Of a stretch of DNA of 57,613 nt, positions 43,198-51,884 are shown piece after piece. A program made the position numbers and the translations under genes. The stretch comes from Spirochaetaceae bacterium (lineage in GTDB: Bacteria; Spirochaetota; Spirochaetia; Treponematales; Rectinemataceae). Each line of letters opens with the position of its first letter. The stretch's first letter is position 1. Below the pieces are notes generated by a model that had not been told where the DNA came from, ran no database searches, and worked only from the letters and a program-made list of their open reading frames with translations. The stretch is taken from assembly GCA_025355995.1 (NCBI GenBank), contig JANXYQ010000133.1, forward strand, positions 1-57,613, written 5' to 3'.

Positions 43198-43595
43198 CTA
43201 TTTGAATCCGACCTTCAGGCTGCAGCCCGAGATCGAGTAGAACAGCTCGGTGCCCTCGAAGACGAAGCGCTCCTCGGCGGTCACGATCGCGACGCGGTCC
43301 TCGTAGGGGCTCGCGAAGTAGCCGGAGGCGTAGACCGCGAGCGCCTTCACGTCGCTGGACTTCTTCGCCGTCTTCACCTTCTTGTCGTCCCGCGTCACGG
43401 AGACGGAGTAGGAGGCGACGGCGTCCTCGAAGGAAGCCCGCTTCTCCGGCTCGACCTTGACCGCGACCTCGTACGCGCGCCCGGAGGCCGCTGAGAATTG
43501 GAAGAGGTCGATCGTTTCGGGCAGGGGTTCGACTTGGCAAAAGCACCCGCCTCGCCTACGAGGAACAAGGATAGCCCGAGCGCGAGTCGCCTCAT
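43198..43595 (-). pseudogene. Secreted protein gene interrupted by a one-base frameshift
   Basis: The ATG at 43595 overlaps the upstream stop (ATGA) and gives signal peptide MRRLALGLSLFLVGEAGAFA. The mature domain continues in another frame (EPLPETIDLFQFSAASGRAYEV ... ELFYSISGCSLKVGFK) to the stop at 43198. One extra C in GCCAAG, giving AFA-QVEPLPET, would restore a 132-residue secreted protein with a normal signal-peptidase site. No domain is recognised in the mature part, which is beta-rich. Either a recent frameshift mutation or a sequencing error. Confidence 0.75.
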
Positions 43596-44035
43596 GCCCG
43601 CTCCTTCGCCATACCCTCGACTACGGACGCGGCGTGCCTCACGCATCTCATGCAGACGAGCTCCCTCTCGTTCAGGTCCTTATGGGCCTTCTGCCCCTCC
43701 TCGGTATTCAGGTCGGTCTTCAAGAGCTCCTTGCACGCGACCGTCCCGAACTCCTTCTTGAAGGCAGCCAGGAATTCCTTCGTCCGCCGCAGCGCGACAT
43801 CCTTTTGCGCCTGGTCGTCGCCCCGCGCGAATCCGAATCCCAGGCCGAGGGCCATGAGGCCGCCGGTGACCGCCCCGCAGGTCTCCTGCATCCTTCCCAT
43901 CCCGGCGCCGAACGAGGAGGCAATCCTTGCGCCGTCCTCGCGCGCGAGCCCGGCTTCCCGCGCGAAAGGAATGAATACCGCCTGCGCGCAGTTGAATCCG
44001 GCCGAGAACTCCTTTCCCGCTTCGTCGCTTTTCAT
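43592..44035 (-). CDS. C_GCAxxG_C_C family redox protein
   Basis: A 147-residue protein with the family signature cysteines: FNCAQAVF (C16), ETCGAVTGGLMALG (C53), VACKELL (C101) and VCMRCVRHAA (C128, C131). This family is frequent in anaerobes and is thought to be redox-active or membrane-associated, and its function is not established. It overlaps the next gene start by four bases (ATGA), so the pair is coupled. Confidence 0.9.
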   Translation of the reverse strand: MKSDEAGKEFSAGFNCAQAVFIPFAREAGLAREDGARIASSFGAGMGRMQETCGAVTGGLMALGLGFGFARGDDQAQKDVALRRTKEFLAAFKKEFGTVACKELLKTDLNTEEGQKAHKDLNERELVCMRCVRHAASVVEGMAKERA

Positions 44036-44150
44036 CTTATACCCCCAACCCCGCGAGTTCCCTCTGGAGACTCCCGTAAATCATACCCGCGGGCCCTCGA
44101 TTATATACCTCCGGACTACCATACTTCATAGGAGCGATCACGGAGGAACC

Positions 44151-45608
44151 ATGAGAACGGGTATAGGAGAGCGACCGCGGCTGATAGCCCTCATCGGCCT
44201 ATTGCTGGTGCTCGGCTTCGCCGGGACGAGCTTCTTCGGGTTCATGGCCTCCCGGCAGGCGCTTAGCGCCTCGATTTCCGAGAATGAGCTGCCAGTCACC
44301 TCCGATACCGTCTACTCCGAGATACAGCGGGACCTGGTCCGCCCGATCTTCATATCCTCCATGATGGCCTCCGATACCTTCCTCCGCGACTGGATCCTCG
44401 CTGGGGAGAGGACGCCAGATAATATGGTCAAATACTTACGCGAGGTGCTGGTGAAGTACGGCGCCTTCACGAGCTTCCTCGTCTCGGACAGGAGCCGTCT
44501 CTATTACCAATCCGACAGGGTCCTTAAGTCGGTAAGCGAGGCCGAGCCGCGCGATGCCTGGTATTTCCGCGTAAGGGCGATGTCCGCCCCGTACGAGATC
44601 AACGTCGATCGCGACCTCGCGCATGCCGACGCGCTGACCGTCTTCATCAATTACCGGGTGCTGGATTATAAGGGCGGCTTCCTGGGCGCCGCCGGCATCG
44701 GCATCAACGTATCGGCGATCGGGAGCATGACCGCCGACTACCGCCAAAAATTCGGCCGCTCCGTCTATTTCGTCGACAAGTCGGGGATGATCGTGGCCGG
44801 GATGCCGGGAGGCATGGCCTCGCTCCCCCCTAGCGCCGCCCCCGCGGACATCCGCTCCATCGAGGGCCTCTCGGGCATCGCCGGCAGGGCGCTTTCGACG
44901 GAGCGCGGCTCCTTCCAATACCGGAGGGCGGGGAAGAAGTGGCTCCTCAACGTCCGCAGCGTCGAGGAGCTGGGCTGGAAGCTCTTCGTCGAGAAGGACG
45001 AGGGATCGGCCCTCGCGGGCATCAGCGAGGCTCTCGGCCTGAACCTGGCAATCTGCGCCGCGATAACCGCCCTAGTGCTCGTGATCACCAGCCTCACGAT
45101 CAACAGATTCCAGTCCCGCCTCGAGCGGACGGCGACGACGGACGGCCTTACGGGCCTCCTCAACCGCTCCGCCCTGGGGCTCCTCGCGCTCCAGGCCTTC
45201 AAGGACATGAAGAGGGAGGGCCGCCCCCTCTGCCTCGTGATCGCGGACCTGGATAATTTCAAGGCCCTCAACGACGGCTTCGGCCATCAGGCCGGCGACG
45301 GCGTACTCATCCGCTCGACTGCGGCGCTGCGATCCTGCCTGCGCGAGTCCGACCTGGCTTGCCGCTGGGGCGGAGAGGAGTTCCTGTTTATCCTGCGTTC
45401 CTGCGCCCAGGCCGAGGCCCTGCCCATAGCCGAGAAGATGCGCGCGGCGATAGCCGCCGCCGATTCGGGGCCCCTGCGGATCACGGCGAGCCTGGGTGTC
45501 GCCGAACGAACCTCGGGCGAGGACTTCGATAGCCTGGTCAGGCGGGCGGACGCCGCCCTTTATCGCGCCAAGGGCGAGGGACGCGACCGCGCCTGCGCGG
45601 CCGACTAA
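44151..45608 (+). CDS. Cache-domain diguanylate cyclase
   Basis: A 485-residue membrane protein with helices at about 12-32 and 288-308. The periplasmic part between them has the dCache pattern (DRSRLYYQSDRVLKSV; DALTVFINYRV; GFLGAAGIGINVS), and a GGDEF domain follows at about 325-480. The signature is GGEEF with an intact I-site RESD five residues upstream, so active, feedback-inhibited c-di-GMP synthesis in response to an extracellular small molecule is expected. The start ATG 44151 follows GGAGG. Confidence 0.92.
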   Translation: MRTGIGERPRLIALIGLLLVLGFAGTSFFGFMASRQALSASISENELPVTSDTVYSEIQRDLVRPIFISSMMASDTFLRDWILAGERTPDNMVKYLREVLVKYGAFTSFLVSDRSRLYYQSDRVLKSVSEAEPRDAWYFRVRAMSAPYEINVDRDLAHADALTVFINYRVLDYKGGFLGAAGIGINVSAIGSMTADYRQKFGRSVYFVDKSGMIVAGMPGGMASLPPSAAPADIRSIEGLSGIAGRALSTERGSFQYRRAGKKWLLNVRSVEELGWKLFVEKDEGSALAGISEALGLNLAICAAITALVLVITSLTINRFQSRLERTATTDGLTGLLNRSALGLLALQAFKDMKREGRPLCLVIADLDNFKALNDGFGHQAGDGVLIRSTAALRSCLRESDLACRWGGEEFLFILRSCAQAEALPIAEKMRAAIAAADSGPLRITASLGVAERTSGEDFDSLVRRADAALYRAKGEGRDRACAAD

Positions 45609-46198
45609 TCCCTGTTCTTCAGGATTACACCGAAGCATTCTACCAAGGACAGGACATCGGGGACGCTGAAGACGGCCTTCCTGACGACGTTGTTCCTCGG
45701 ATCTATCGCGTAGCCCTTCGCCTCGAAGAAAGAGGCCCTCTCCAGGTTGCAATTATGGAATAGCGTCTCGCGAAAGGTCGAGTCGTCGAACTTGGCCTCG
45801 ACCAGGTAGGCGTTCTCGAAGTCGCATTCGTCGATCGCGCATCCGATGAACCGCGCCCCTTTCATCTTCAGGTCGCTGAAATTGCAATTCCGCAGTTGCG
45901 TCCTCGAGAACGAGCAATCGAAAAGCAGCTGATCGCAGTTGTAAAAATTGATCCCGGCCACCTTGCATTCGACGAATCCCGCGTTGATCAGCTTCACGCG
46001 CTTGATGATCGGGTTGGATAGATTGCATCCCGCGAATTCGCACTCCTCGAATACGCAGGAGCTTAGGTCCGCCTCGGTGAGGTTGCAGCCCTTGATCTTG
46101 CATTTATAGAATTCCTTCCCGGCGAGGCTGCCGTTCGAGAGGTTGAGGCCTTCTATCAGCTCGTCCTCGTAGGATTCCCTCATAAACTCGAATTCCAT
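45605..46198 (-). CDS. Pentapeptide-repeat protein
   Basis: A 197-residue protein with about 25 tandem A(D/N)LXX-type pentapeptides from residues 10 to 165 (for example LSNGSLAGKEFYKCKIKGCNLTEADL), forming a right-handed beta helix. It is unusually rich in cysteine (about 13). Relatives such as Qnr and McbG mimic DNA and protect gyrase, but no such function can be claimed. ATG 46198 is chosen because a longer frame would overlap the divergent MCP start. Its stop overlaps the convergent cyclase stop by 4 bases. Confidence 0.85.
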   Translation of the reverse strand: MEFEFMRESYEDELIEGLNLSNGSLAGKEFYKCKIKGCNLTEADLSSCVFEECEFAGCNLSNPIIKRVKLINAGFVECKVAGINFYNCDQLLFDCSFSRTQLRNCNFSDLKMKGARFIGCAIDECDFENAYLVEAKFDDSTFRETLFHNCNLERASFFEAKGYAIDPRNNVVRKAVFSVPDVLSLVECFGVILKNRD

Positions 46199-46281
46199 GT
46201 TCACGCGGCGCTCCTCGGGCAGGCTTCGACAATTTCGCCTCCAGGCACTATAGTCTATTTGTACGATTTTGGGGGCCAGGG

Positions 46282-48504
46282 ATGCGACTGACGATTCGGG
46301 CAAAGATCACCGCGGCGAGCGCGGTCGTGGTAATCCTAGTGTGTCTCGCGGTCGCCGTATCGCTCGTCGCCGGCGGCAGCGCCGTGGGGCTCCTGGACAA
46401 GCTGCGCTCCTACGACGACGAGCGCGGCCTCGTCCAGGACCTGCAGCTTCAGGTCGCGAACGTTTGGCAGTTCATAACCGACGCCAGCCTGACGCGCAAT
46501 CGCGACGCGATCGACACGGACGCTCGCACCGCCTACGACAAGGCCCTCGTCGATATCGACGGCCTCCTCGCGATCGAGCCCGACGCGAAGGCCCGCGAGG
46601 CGATGACCTCCTTCAAGGAAGTCGTTCGGGATTTCTGGGAGATCGGCGCCGCGATGGCCGATGCCTACGGCCAAAGCAAGGCAGCCGGAGACCAGCGCAT
46701 GACCGCTTTCGACGCCGCGGGAAACCGAACCCTCGCCGCCCTGGACGCGCTTATCGCGCCCATCCTAGCAGGGCGCGAGAAGGTAGCGACGCCCTTCAAG
46801 GCCAGGCTCCGAGCGAACTCAGCCGCCTTCATCGGCCTCGGGATCGTCGCCATCCTCCTCTTCGGGATCGGGGGAACGGTCTTCGCAAGGCGCGTGACCG
46901 CCTCCCTTACATCGGCCGCGGTTACGCTGAAGGCGCTCTCGACCCGGTCGGGCGACCTGAGCTCGACCATCGAGGTCGCTTCCTCCGACGAGGCGGGCGA
47001 CCTCGCCTCGTCGTTCAACGAATTCGTCGGGAAGCTGCGCGGGATCCTTGTAAACGTCGGGGATCTCGTCTCCCGCAACCAGCGCCTCGGAGACCACCTA
47101 TCCTCGGCTTCCAGGATCACGGCCGAGTCAGTCGCCGAGATGGCCGCCCGGATTTCCGACATCAGGGGGCGCTCGGGCGACCTCGACGGAAATATCGCGA
47201 CCGCCTCGACGTACATCGAGGAGATCATGGCCTCGATCAACAGCCTCGCCGCCCAGGTGGACCACCAATTCGCCGCCATCGAACGCTCGAGCGCCTCGAT
47301 AGAGGAGATCCTGGCATCGGTAGCCAACGTCGCGCGCATAGCGGAGACCCGGGCCTCCGCCATCGACGGCCTCGTCGCGCTGATCCGGGAGGGCGGAGGG
47401 AAAGTGCGGGGCACCAACGCGGTCATCGCGGATATTGAGCGAAAGGCCGGCGCGATGCTGGACCTGGTCGCGATCATCGACAATATCGCCAATCAGACCA
47501 ACCTCCTCGCGATGAACGCCTCCATCGAGGCGGCTCACGCCGGCGCCGCCGGCAAGGGCTTCGCCGTTGTCGCGGGCGAGATCCGCAAGCTCGCCGAGAC
47601 GACCGGATCGAACGCCGCCATGATCGCCAAGACCCTCAAGGCCACGACCGAGAGCGTCCGCCAGGCGACCGAGGCGGGGAACGCGAGCGAGCGATCCCTC
47701 GACATCATCGACAGGGAGGTAGGCGAGTTCGCGAAAGCCCTCCAGGAAGTCTCGCTCTCGATGCGCGAGCTGAACCAGGCGAGCACGGAAATACTGGAAT
47801 CGATCAACACCCTGGTGGAGACGAGCCAGACCGTGAAGACGGCGTCGGGGGAGATGCGGGACGGCACCGTCGAGATTCTGAATTCCGTTCGCGATATAAA
47901 GGAGCTGTCGACCGCCACCCTGGAGGACATAGCCGGGGTATCGAGCCTGTCCGACACCATGAGCGGCATCTCGCTCAAGGTAGCCGCCTTCGGGAACCAG
48001 AACCTGTACAACAACTCGATGCTATTCACGGAGCTCTCGAAGATACGGTCGGGCGAGACGGCGGCCGAGCGGAAGGAGGGAGTCGAGCTCGGCCTCGCCT
48101 GGTCGCAAAGCCTCTCCGTAGGCATCCAGGCCATGGACGACCAGCACAAGGAGCTGTTCCGCCGGATAAGCTCCCTGCTGGAGAGCATGCTCGGCGCCGG
48201 CGGCGAGGGCCAGATCAGGCAGCTCGTCGATTTCATCTCCCAGTACGTCGAAGTGCATTTCCGGGAGGAAGAAGAGCTGCTGCGCAGCCGGGGCTACCCG
48301 AAGCTGGAGGCACACCGAGCGCTGCACGAATCCTTCAAGCAGGAGTTCGCGTCCATCGCGGCCAGGCTCGCTTCGGGCGGCGTCACCGCCTCCATCCTCA
48401 TCCTGATACAGGACAAGGTCGTCAATTGGCTCATCGACCACATCGGCAAGGTCGATCGCCAGTACGGCGATTTCTTCGAAAGCGGGGCCGCGCCGGCTCC
48501 CTAG
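46282..48504 (+). CDS. Methyl-accepting chemotaxis protein with C-terminal hemerythrin domain
   Basis: A 740-residue chemoreceptor. Transmembrane helices are at about 10-30 and 185-205 with a helical periplasmic sensor between, then a HAMP-like segment, the signalling hairpin with tip around DNIANQTNLLAMNASIEAAHAGAAGKGFAVVAGEIRKLAE, and a hemerythrin-like domain at about 605-730. The di-iron ligand pattern is DDQHKELF, YVEVHFREEEELL, HRALHESF and WLIDHIGKVD. Such fusions sense O2 or redox state in anaerobes (Desulfovibrio DcrH is a known case). A GGGGG stretch precedes the ATG. Confidence 0.92.
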   Translation: MRLTIRAKITAASAVVVILVCLAVAVSLVAGGSAVGLLDKLRSYDDERGLVQDLQLQVANVWQFITDASLTRNRDAIDTDARTAYDKALVDIDGLLAIEPDAKAREAMTSFKEVVRDFWEIGAAMADAYGQSKAAGDQRMTAFDAAGNRTLAALDALIAPILAGREKVATPFKARLRANSAAFIGLGIVAILLFGIGGTVFARRVTASLTSAAVTLKALSTRSGDLSSTIEVASSDEAGDLASSFNEFVGKLRGILVNVGDLVSRNQRLGDHLSSASRITAESVAEMAARISDIRGRSGDLDGNIATASTYIEEIMASINSLAAQVDHQFAAIERSSASIEEILASVANVARIAETRASAIDGLVALIREGGGKVRGTNAVIADIERKAGAMLDLVAIIDNIANQTNLLAMNASIEAAHAGAAGKGFAVVAGEIRKLAETTGSNAAMIAKTLKATTESVRQATEAGNASERSLDIIDREVGEFAKALQEVSLSMRELNQASTEILESINTLVETSQTVKTASGEMRDGTVEILNSVRDIKELSTATLEDIAGVSSLSDTMSGISLKVAAFGNQNLYNNSMLFTELSKIRSGETAAERKEGVELGLAWSQSLSVGIQAMDDQHKELFRRISSLLESMLGAGGEGQIRQLVDFISQYVEVHFREEEELLRSRGYPKLEAHRALHESFKQEFASIAARLASGGVTASILILIQDKVVNWLIDHIGKVDRQYGDFFESGAAPAP

Positions 48505-48505
48505 C

Positions 48506-49192
48506 CTATCGCAGGATGCCGCGGAGCTCGTCGAGCCCGGAGATCTCGTATTTCGGCACGATGCCCGTGTCATTCGCCTTGCGCTCGGGATTGAACCAGC
48601 AGGTGTCTATCCCGTAGTTCAATCCGCCCTGGATATCCGAGCTCAAGGAATCGCCGACGATTATCATGGCATCCTTATCCGCGAAGCCCGTTTCCCGGCT
48701 CATGTAGTCGAAGATGCCGATATCCGGCTTGCTGCTCCCCGCGTCCTCGGAGACGATAATCCGACGAATATAGCGGTTGATTCTAGAATTCGCGAATCGA
48801 GGCATTTGCACGTCCTTGATGCCATTCGTCACAATGACCAAGGCGTACTTGTCATAAAGGTATTCGCAGATATCCTCGGCGCCTCGCAGCAAGAAAGTGC
48901 CTTGCCCGAGCCACCCTATGAATGAGCCGCTGAACGCCTCGGCGTCGATCCCGGTCCCCAGGCCTTCGAAGAGGAGCGTAAACCTCTCTATCTTGAGCGC
49001 GTCCAATCGGAGCTCGCCCTTTTCCAGGCGCTTCCATAGGGCCTTGTTTATCTCGTCGTATTTTTTGGAAATGCGGTCATCGAGTGCGATCCCGTAACCC
49101 CTCAAGGCCTCGGCTAGAGCGAACCCTTCGGCCTTTTTAAAATCGAAGAGGGTCTCGTCCGCGTCGAATAGGACGAGTTCGTACTTTTTCAA
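48506..49192 (-). CDS. yjjG: HAD-family noncanonical pyrimidine nucleotidase, YjjG-like
   Basis: A 228-residue HAD phosphatase. Motif I is LFDADETLFDF (DxDxT), motif II VTNGIKD, motif III Lys in GSSKPDIGIFDY, and motif IV VGDSLSSD. DADETLFDF and the cap pattern match YjjG, which dephosphorylates dUMP/dTMP and mutagenic pyrimidine nucleotides. The DNA here and in the next two genes is visibly richer in A+T than the surroundings. Confidence 0.88.
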   Translation of the reverse strand: MKKYELVLFDADETLFDFKKAEGFALAEALRGYGIALDDRISKKYDEINKALWKRLEKGELRLDALKIERFTLLFEGLGTGIDAEAFSGSFIGWLGQGTFLLRGAEDICEYLYDKYALVIVTNGIKDVQMPRFANSRINRYIRRIIVSEDAGSSKPDIGIFDYMSRETGFADKDAMIIVGDSLSSDIQGGLNYGIDTCWFNPERKANDTGIVPKYEISGLDELRGILR

Positions 49193-49224
49193 GGAGCGAC
49201 CGACGAATTCATCTGGGTGCGATT

Positions 49225-49605
49225 CTAGGGCTTTCTCTTTCGCGGCCGCGAGGCCTTGAGCGAGTTTTCCGCGACCCTGAATTTTACGATTCGCTTAATC
49301 AGCGATATGGGCAAAGGCTTGTCGAGCGGAAATTGGACCGATCCCTTCGCATGCTTGTACTCGCCCAACTCTTTTTCGAACTCGGATATCCCGTTCGCGC
49401 CGGGGTAGAACCCGATGTGCTTTTCATAGCCGGCGAAATACACGAGGTTGCCATGGAAATAAAGCGTCGGCATTTGATAGGAGATGATCTCGCTGGCGTC
49501 GGGCGCCGCCGACCTTATCGCCTTTCTAATTTCGCGCAGTTTGCCCTGGGCTTGCGTGGGCGCGCTCAAAATATAAAGCTCCACCAAATCGGGTTCACCT
49601 TGCAT
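49225..49605 (-). CDS. DUF1801/YdhG-family protein
   Basis: A 126-residue protein of the DUF1801 (YdhG-like) fold, which is frataxin-like. Matching segments are YILSAPTQAQGKLREIRKAIRSAAPDASEIISYQMP, YFAGYEKHIGFYPG and GSVQFPLDKPLPISLIKRIVKFRVAEN. ATG 49605 is preferred for the AAGGGG site before it. The role is poorly known (a Bacillus relative has been described as an iron chaperone). It starts 7 bases after the DUF1761 gene and is likely cotranscribed with it. Confidence 0.85.
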   Translation of the reverse strand: MQGEPDLVELYILSAPTQAQGKLREIRKAIRSAAPDASEIISYQMPTLYFHGNLVYFAGYEKHIGFYPGANGISEFEKELGEYKHAKGSVQFPLDKPLPISLIKRIVKFRVAENSLKASRPRKRKP

Positions 49606-49612
49606 AGTCCCC

Positions 49613-50032
49613 TTACCTCCAGACCGCGACGAGGCCCCCGAAAACGGCATAGGTGAGGAGGAAAAGGCCGTTGTTGATCAAGAGGACTATCGGCTTCCGG
49701 CCTTCCCAGAGCGTATTGAGACTGTGGGTTAATGCGAAAACCGCCCAGGCGACGACGCCGACGCTGAGGCCGCCCAGGAAGGTCGTGGCGCCTAGGCTAT
49801 GCACGATGACCTGAAGCCCGTAGGAAAGGATGAAGGACGCGACGAGGCCGCTTAGGAATAGAAAGGGCATGGCCTTTTTCTCCTGCTCCGTCATCTCTTT
49901 CTTCCCATAGGTACCCAGGGCCGTTGCCCAGGGCTTCAGGAAGAGCGCCGGCGAATACCAGATCCAACTCAAGAAAAAATTTACTATAGCTATGACGAGG
50001 AGGGGGAGTACCGATACCTGGAATTGAAGCAT
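49613..50032 (-). CDS. DUF1761 membrane protein
   Basis: A 139-residue protein with four transmembrane helices. The start LPLLVIAIVNFFLSWIWYSPALFLKPWATALG is the DUF1761 signature, and the last helices end in LINNGLFLLTYAVFGGLVAVWR. The function of the family is unknown. The genes 48506-50032 share one strand and a lower G+C content than neighbours, suggesting joint acquisition. Confidence 0.85.
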   Translation of the reverse strand: MLQFQVSVLPLLVIAIVNFFLSWIWYSPALFLKPWATALGTYGKKEMTEQEKKAMPFLFLSGLVASFILSYGLQVIVHSLGATTFLGGLSVGVVAWAVFALTHSLNTLWEGRKPIVLLINNGLFLLTYAVFGGLVAVWR

Positions 50033-50118
50033 ATATTACTCCTTATATAAGAAATATTATTCCGCGACCCCGATTAGTCAACGGCTGCGAAAGAGAATCT
50101 ATTCCACGGCGAATTAGG

Positions 50119-50607
50119 TCAGCCGAACTTATAGCCGAAGCGGCGCAGCATTCCCCTGCGCTCAGCCTTGTCCGCGTCGCCCTCGAGGCCTTTGGGGGAA
50201 TGGCCGTCCACGGCGCCAAGGATCGCGGAGCCCTGGTCCGATCGGGCGACGATGAGCTCGAGGGGATTCGCGGTCGCGCAAAATACGTGGCAGACCTCGG
50301 GGCAAGCCTTGATTCGGTCGAGCACGTTGATCGGGTACGCGCCGGGGCCGAGGACGACATAGAAGCTGTGTCCCGCTCCGGTAGCGCGGGCGCAAGCGAC
50401 GGCGTCGCCGATCAAGGCCGGATCGTTGCCCTCGGTGCGGACCAGGCATGGCCCGGAGGCCTCGTTGAAGGCGAGGCCCCATTTCCCGCCCAAGCCGGAG
50501 CCGGCCAGGATCTCGGCGAGGTCCTCTACGGTTTTTATGAAATGGGACTGGCCCACGATTATATTGCAATCCTGGCTCCACTCGAGCCGCACGGCCTCGA
50601 TATTCAT
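50119..50607 (-). CDS. Adenosine-specific kinase family protein (PF04008)
   Basis: A 162-residue protein. GQSHFIKTVEDLAEIL, KWGLAFNEASGPCLVRTEGND, GAGHSFYVVLGPGAYPINVLDRIKACPEVCHVFCATANPLELIVA and the terminal RRFGYKFG match the small archaeal/bacterial family named after a Pyrobaculum adenosine-binding protein. The biochemical role is uncertain. ATG 50607 follows AGGAGG. The preceding short-chain dehydrogenase remnant is 14 bases upstream. Confidence 0.9.
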   Translation of the reverse strand: MNIEAVRLEWSQDCNIIVGQSHFIKTVEDLAEILAGSGLGGKWGLAFNEASGPCLVRTEGNDPALIGDAVACARATGAGHSFYVVLGPGAYPINVLDRIKACPEVCHVFCATANPLELIVARSDQGSAILGAVDGHSPKGLEGDADKAERRGMLRRFGYKFG

Positions 50608-50621
50608 GGATTCCTCCTGGT

Positions 50622-51180
50622 TCAGCGAGCAGTGTACATCCCTTCGCCCATGGGGTCGAGTCCGACCAGGCCCGAGGCGATATCCCAGAGCCTGGCCCGC
50701 GCGGCGGGATCGCATATCCGCTCGCTCAAACGCGCGCGCCTGCGTCGGGAGGAATAGGCGCCGCTCACCCCATCGTAGGCGCGGAAGGGACCGTAGCCCC
50801 TCTCCATCCCGAGGTCTCCCGAGTCGAAGTGCCCGAAGAGCCCGGCTATAGAGCTGGTGTTGACGATCCTGCCGCCGTCCGCGAGGAGGGGAACGAGGAG
50901 TCGCGCGAGGAGGAAGGGTCCGAGGATGTTGACGCCGAAGCAACGCTCGAAGCCATCGGCCGTAACTTCCCGCTCGGGACAGAAGACGCCCGCGTTGTTC
51001 ACGAGGGCGTCGAGGTCCAGGGCCGGGGCTAGCTCCGCGCTGCCGCGGCCCGACAAGGCGCCGGGGTCGGACGCGACAGCGTCGCGGGCCGAGGCCGCCC
51101 GATCCGGGTCGCGGCAGGCGAGGAGGACCCTATGCCCCGATCGGGCCAGGGCTCGCGCGACGCCGTACCCATCCCCGCCC
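50622..51180 (-). pseudogene. Decayed short-chain dehydrogenase (SDR)
   Basis: In one frame the sequence gives the cofactor loop (GGDGYGVARALARSGHRVLLACRD), the LVNNAG motif, NILGPFLLARLLVPLL and IVNTSSIAGLFG, all typical of retinol-dehydrogenase-like SDRs. No normal start exists: the first strand is lost where the frame meets the end of the B3/4 gene. After GYGPFRAYD the YxxxK active site and about 100 residues are missing, and the sequence jumps to a typical C-terminus (RICDPAARARLWDIASGLVGL). A TTG at 51056 could start only a fragment. Two separate lesions make a true pseudogene more likely than an error. Confidence 0.65.
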
Positions 51181-51876
51181 CTAGCCTTCGAAGACGGGAT
51201 GGTCCCGATCGGCGAGGCCGACGGCGGCCTGGCCGCCCAGCTCGGCGACGATGGCTCGGGCTATTTCGTCGCGGGCGGCGAACACCGCCCCGTCGTTTAT
51301 TCCGCGAAAGCCGTCGATCGGGAAGAAAACGCTCGAGGCCGAGGCGCCAATCTTCCCCTCCTCGCTCTGGCGCCACATCCAGCGCCGGGTACGGACGGAG
51401 CTTCCGCTCGCGTATACGAGCTCGCCGGGCTCGGGCGCCTCGCGCAGGTCCGAGCCGAAGGGGATGAAGTAATCGCCGTCCCGCGACAGCCTGAGCTCGA
51501 TCTCCTCGCTGGAAGACAGGTCGTGGGCGCCGATGGGGAGGAAATTCGCCACCGAAACCGCGTTGCCCAGATCGACGACGGGATTGATCGAGGGCAGCGC
51601 GCCTGCCTTCTGGATCCTCGACATGAGCGCCTCTATCGACGGCATGAACCTGTTCGGGTTGATTCCGAAGGCCACGAATGCCTCGCGATACGGCAGGATC
51701 CTCGGGTCATCCTTGACCTTCCCGGCCAATCCGGGCGCAGCCTCGCGGATGGCCGACTCGAGCCGCACCCGTATCGCCGCCGACGCCCGCGCGTTGTCGA
51801 TGCCGCGGGCCGATACGACGCCGACGATGAAGTCCGGCCTCTTCTCGAAAACCGCCTTTCCGATCTCGAATCTCAT
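51181..51876 (-). CDS. B3/4-domain protein (tRNA-editing-like)
   Basis: A 231-residue stand-alone B3/B4 domain as found in the editing region of the phenylalanyl-tRNA synthetase beta chain. Segments include PYREAFVAFGINPNRFMPSIEALMSRI, INPVVDLGNAVSVANFLPIGAHDL and DGDYFIPFG. Stand-alone members may deacylate mischarged tRNA or bind nucleotides, and this is not proven. ATG 51876 has AGGAGA upstream. Confidence 0.85.
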   Translation of the reverse strand: MRFEIGKAVFEKRPDFIVGVVSARGIDNARASAAIRVRLESAIREAAPGLAGKVKDDPRILPYREAFVAFGINPNRFMPSIEALMSRIQKAGALPSINPVVDLGNAVSVANFLPIGAHDLSSSEEIELRLSRDGDYFIPFGSDLREAPEPGELVYASGSSVRTRRWMWRQSEEGKIGASASSVFFPIDGFRGINDGAVFAARDEIARAIVAELGGQAAVGLADRDHPVFEG

Positions 51877-51884
51877 GTATTCTC

